Shown here: in pieces, positions 5,305-5,858 of the stretch
Numbering within the stretch: the first letter of the stretch is position 1
Layout: the number at the start of each line of letters is the position of its first letter
The notes under the pieces: model-generated
What the model saw: the letters and a program-made list of their open reading frames with translations, nothing else
What the model was told of the DNA's origin: nothing
The model's database searches: none
From: Streptomyces sp. NRRL WC-3549
GTDB lineage: Bacteria; Actinomycetota; Actinomycetes; Streptomycetales; Streptomycetaceae
DNA length: 5,858 nt
Direction: 5' to 3'
Assembly: GCF_000721935.1 (NCBI RefSeq)
Contig: NZ_KL585418.1
Span: 94,687-100,544 of the forward strand
Translations under genes and position numbers: made by a program

Positions 5305-5858
5305 TGCGCGCTGGTCTGCTCGCGGAGGAGATCGCCGGCCTCGACGAGGCCCTGGCCGCCGTGGACGGTTTCGACGACGCCCTGACCGAGGGGCTGCTGC
5401 GCCCCCGCCCCGACCGTGCCGCGGCGCTGGCCGCGCTGGCCGACGCCGTCGCGGGCAGCGCCGAGGCCGCGGCGAAGGCAGCGGCCGGCACGGCGGGCGA
5501 GGACCACATCGTCGCCCTGGCCGCGGCCCGCACCGCCCTGCTCGGCTCCGTCCACGACGCGCTGTCGGCCCGTGCCGCGGAGGCGGTCGGGCGGCCCCGC
5601 GCCGAGGAGGCCGCCCCGGTGTCCGGCGAGCGGCCGGCCCCGGTCAACCTCCTGCTCGGCGCCCGCGCCTGGCTGTCGGACCTGGCACGGGCCGGCTGGC
5701 GGGGCATCGACCACGAGACGCTCTCCGGTTCGGCCCCGATCGTCTCCGCGATGCTCGCGGACGAGGCGTTGCGCCGGCCGGCCGTGCTGCTGGACGGCCT
5801 CACCGCCGAACTCGCCGCGTCCTGCCCGGGCGCCGCCCTGGACCGGGTACCGGCCCGC
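5304..5858 (+). CDS. Unrecognised helical protein, 3'-truncated by the window edge
   Basis: ATG 5304-5306 overlaps the preceding TGA (5302-5304) by one base in TGATG, so translation is probably coupled to the SWIM-like gene. The frame stays open for 185 codons to the window end with strong G/C third-position bias and no rare TTA codon, which marks real coding sequence. The product begins MRAGLLAEEIAGLDEALAAV. It is rich in Ala, Leu, Glu and Arg and looks almost entirely helical, with a Pro-rich break near residues 105-120 (GRPRAEEAAPVSGERPAPV). A second segment contains LLLGARAWLSDLARAGWRGIDHETL. There is no signal peptide, membrane helix or catalytic motif that I recognise. The family is not identified. 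The operon position suggests a partner or scaffold for the SWIM-like protein, which is inference from position only. Confidence 0.8.
   Translation, partial: MRAGLLAEEIAGLDEALAAVDGFDDALTEGLLRPRPDRAAALAALADAVAGSAEAAAKAAAGTAGEDHIVALAAARTALLGSVHDALSARAAEAVGRPRAEEAAPVSGERPAPVNLLLGARAWLSDLARAGWRGIDHETLSGSAPIVSAMLADEALRRPAVLLDGLTAELAASCPGAALDRVPAR

Noticed and set aside
5229..5803. Two minus-strand frames (5229-5714 and 5249-5803) over the right end
   Set aside because: Both are Ala/Arg/Ser-rich shadows of the plus-strand gene starting at 5304, which has proper codon bias and a coupled start.
1..5858. Mobile element, phage, CRISPR, tRNA/rRNA or riboswitch
   Set aside because: No transposase or integrase motifs, terminal repeats, regularly spaced repeats or structured RNA signatures were seen; codon bias is uniform across the genes.

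Overview
The window is very GC-rich DNA with strong G/C bias at third codon positions, GTG/TTG starts and tight gene packing. Together with the protein families present, this points to an actinobacterial chromosome, most likely Streptomyces. It looks like ordinary chromosome: no transposase, integrase, tRNA, rRNA, CRISPR array or phage gene was seen.

Layout. (1) 2-1501 (+): the C-terminal ~90% of a 1-pyrroline-5-carboxylate dehydrogenase (pruA), the second step of proline catabolism, cut by the left edge. (2) 1502-1663: a convergent spacer with three strong inverted repeats, probably a terminator region serving both flanking genes. (3) 1664-3961 (-): a complete family 3 glycoside hydrolase (beta-glucosidase type) without a signal peptide, so probably cytoplasmic. 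(4) 3962-4086: a divergent control region with an interrupted palindrome that is a good candidate TetR operator, lying across a possible promoter of the glucosidase gene. (5) 4087-4686 (+): a TetR-family repressor, the likely local regulator of the glucosidase. (6) 4687-4800: a second control region with a full match to the actinobacterial RecA-independent DNA-damage promoter (PafBC/RecA-NDp type, TTGTCAGTG-N8-TAGGTT). (7) 4801-5304 (+): a small protein with a SWIM-like C/C/CxH putative zinc site. (8) 5304-5858 (+, cut by the right edge): a helical, Ala/Leu-rich protein of unknown function whose start overlaps the previous stop by one base.

How the genes work together. There are three independent units. 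The first is proline to glutamate catabolism. The second is a substrate-responsive beta-glucoside hydrolysis pair, in which the TetR protein probably represses the divergent glucosidase gene and perhaps itself. The third is a translationally coupled operon of poorly characterised proteins that seems wired to the mycobacterial-type PafBC DNA-damage response. This last unit is the most interesting part of the window: a SWIM-like protein and an unrecognised partner, probably followed by more genes beyond the right edge, under a DNA-damage promoter.
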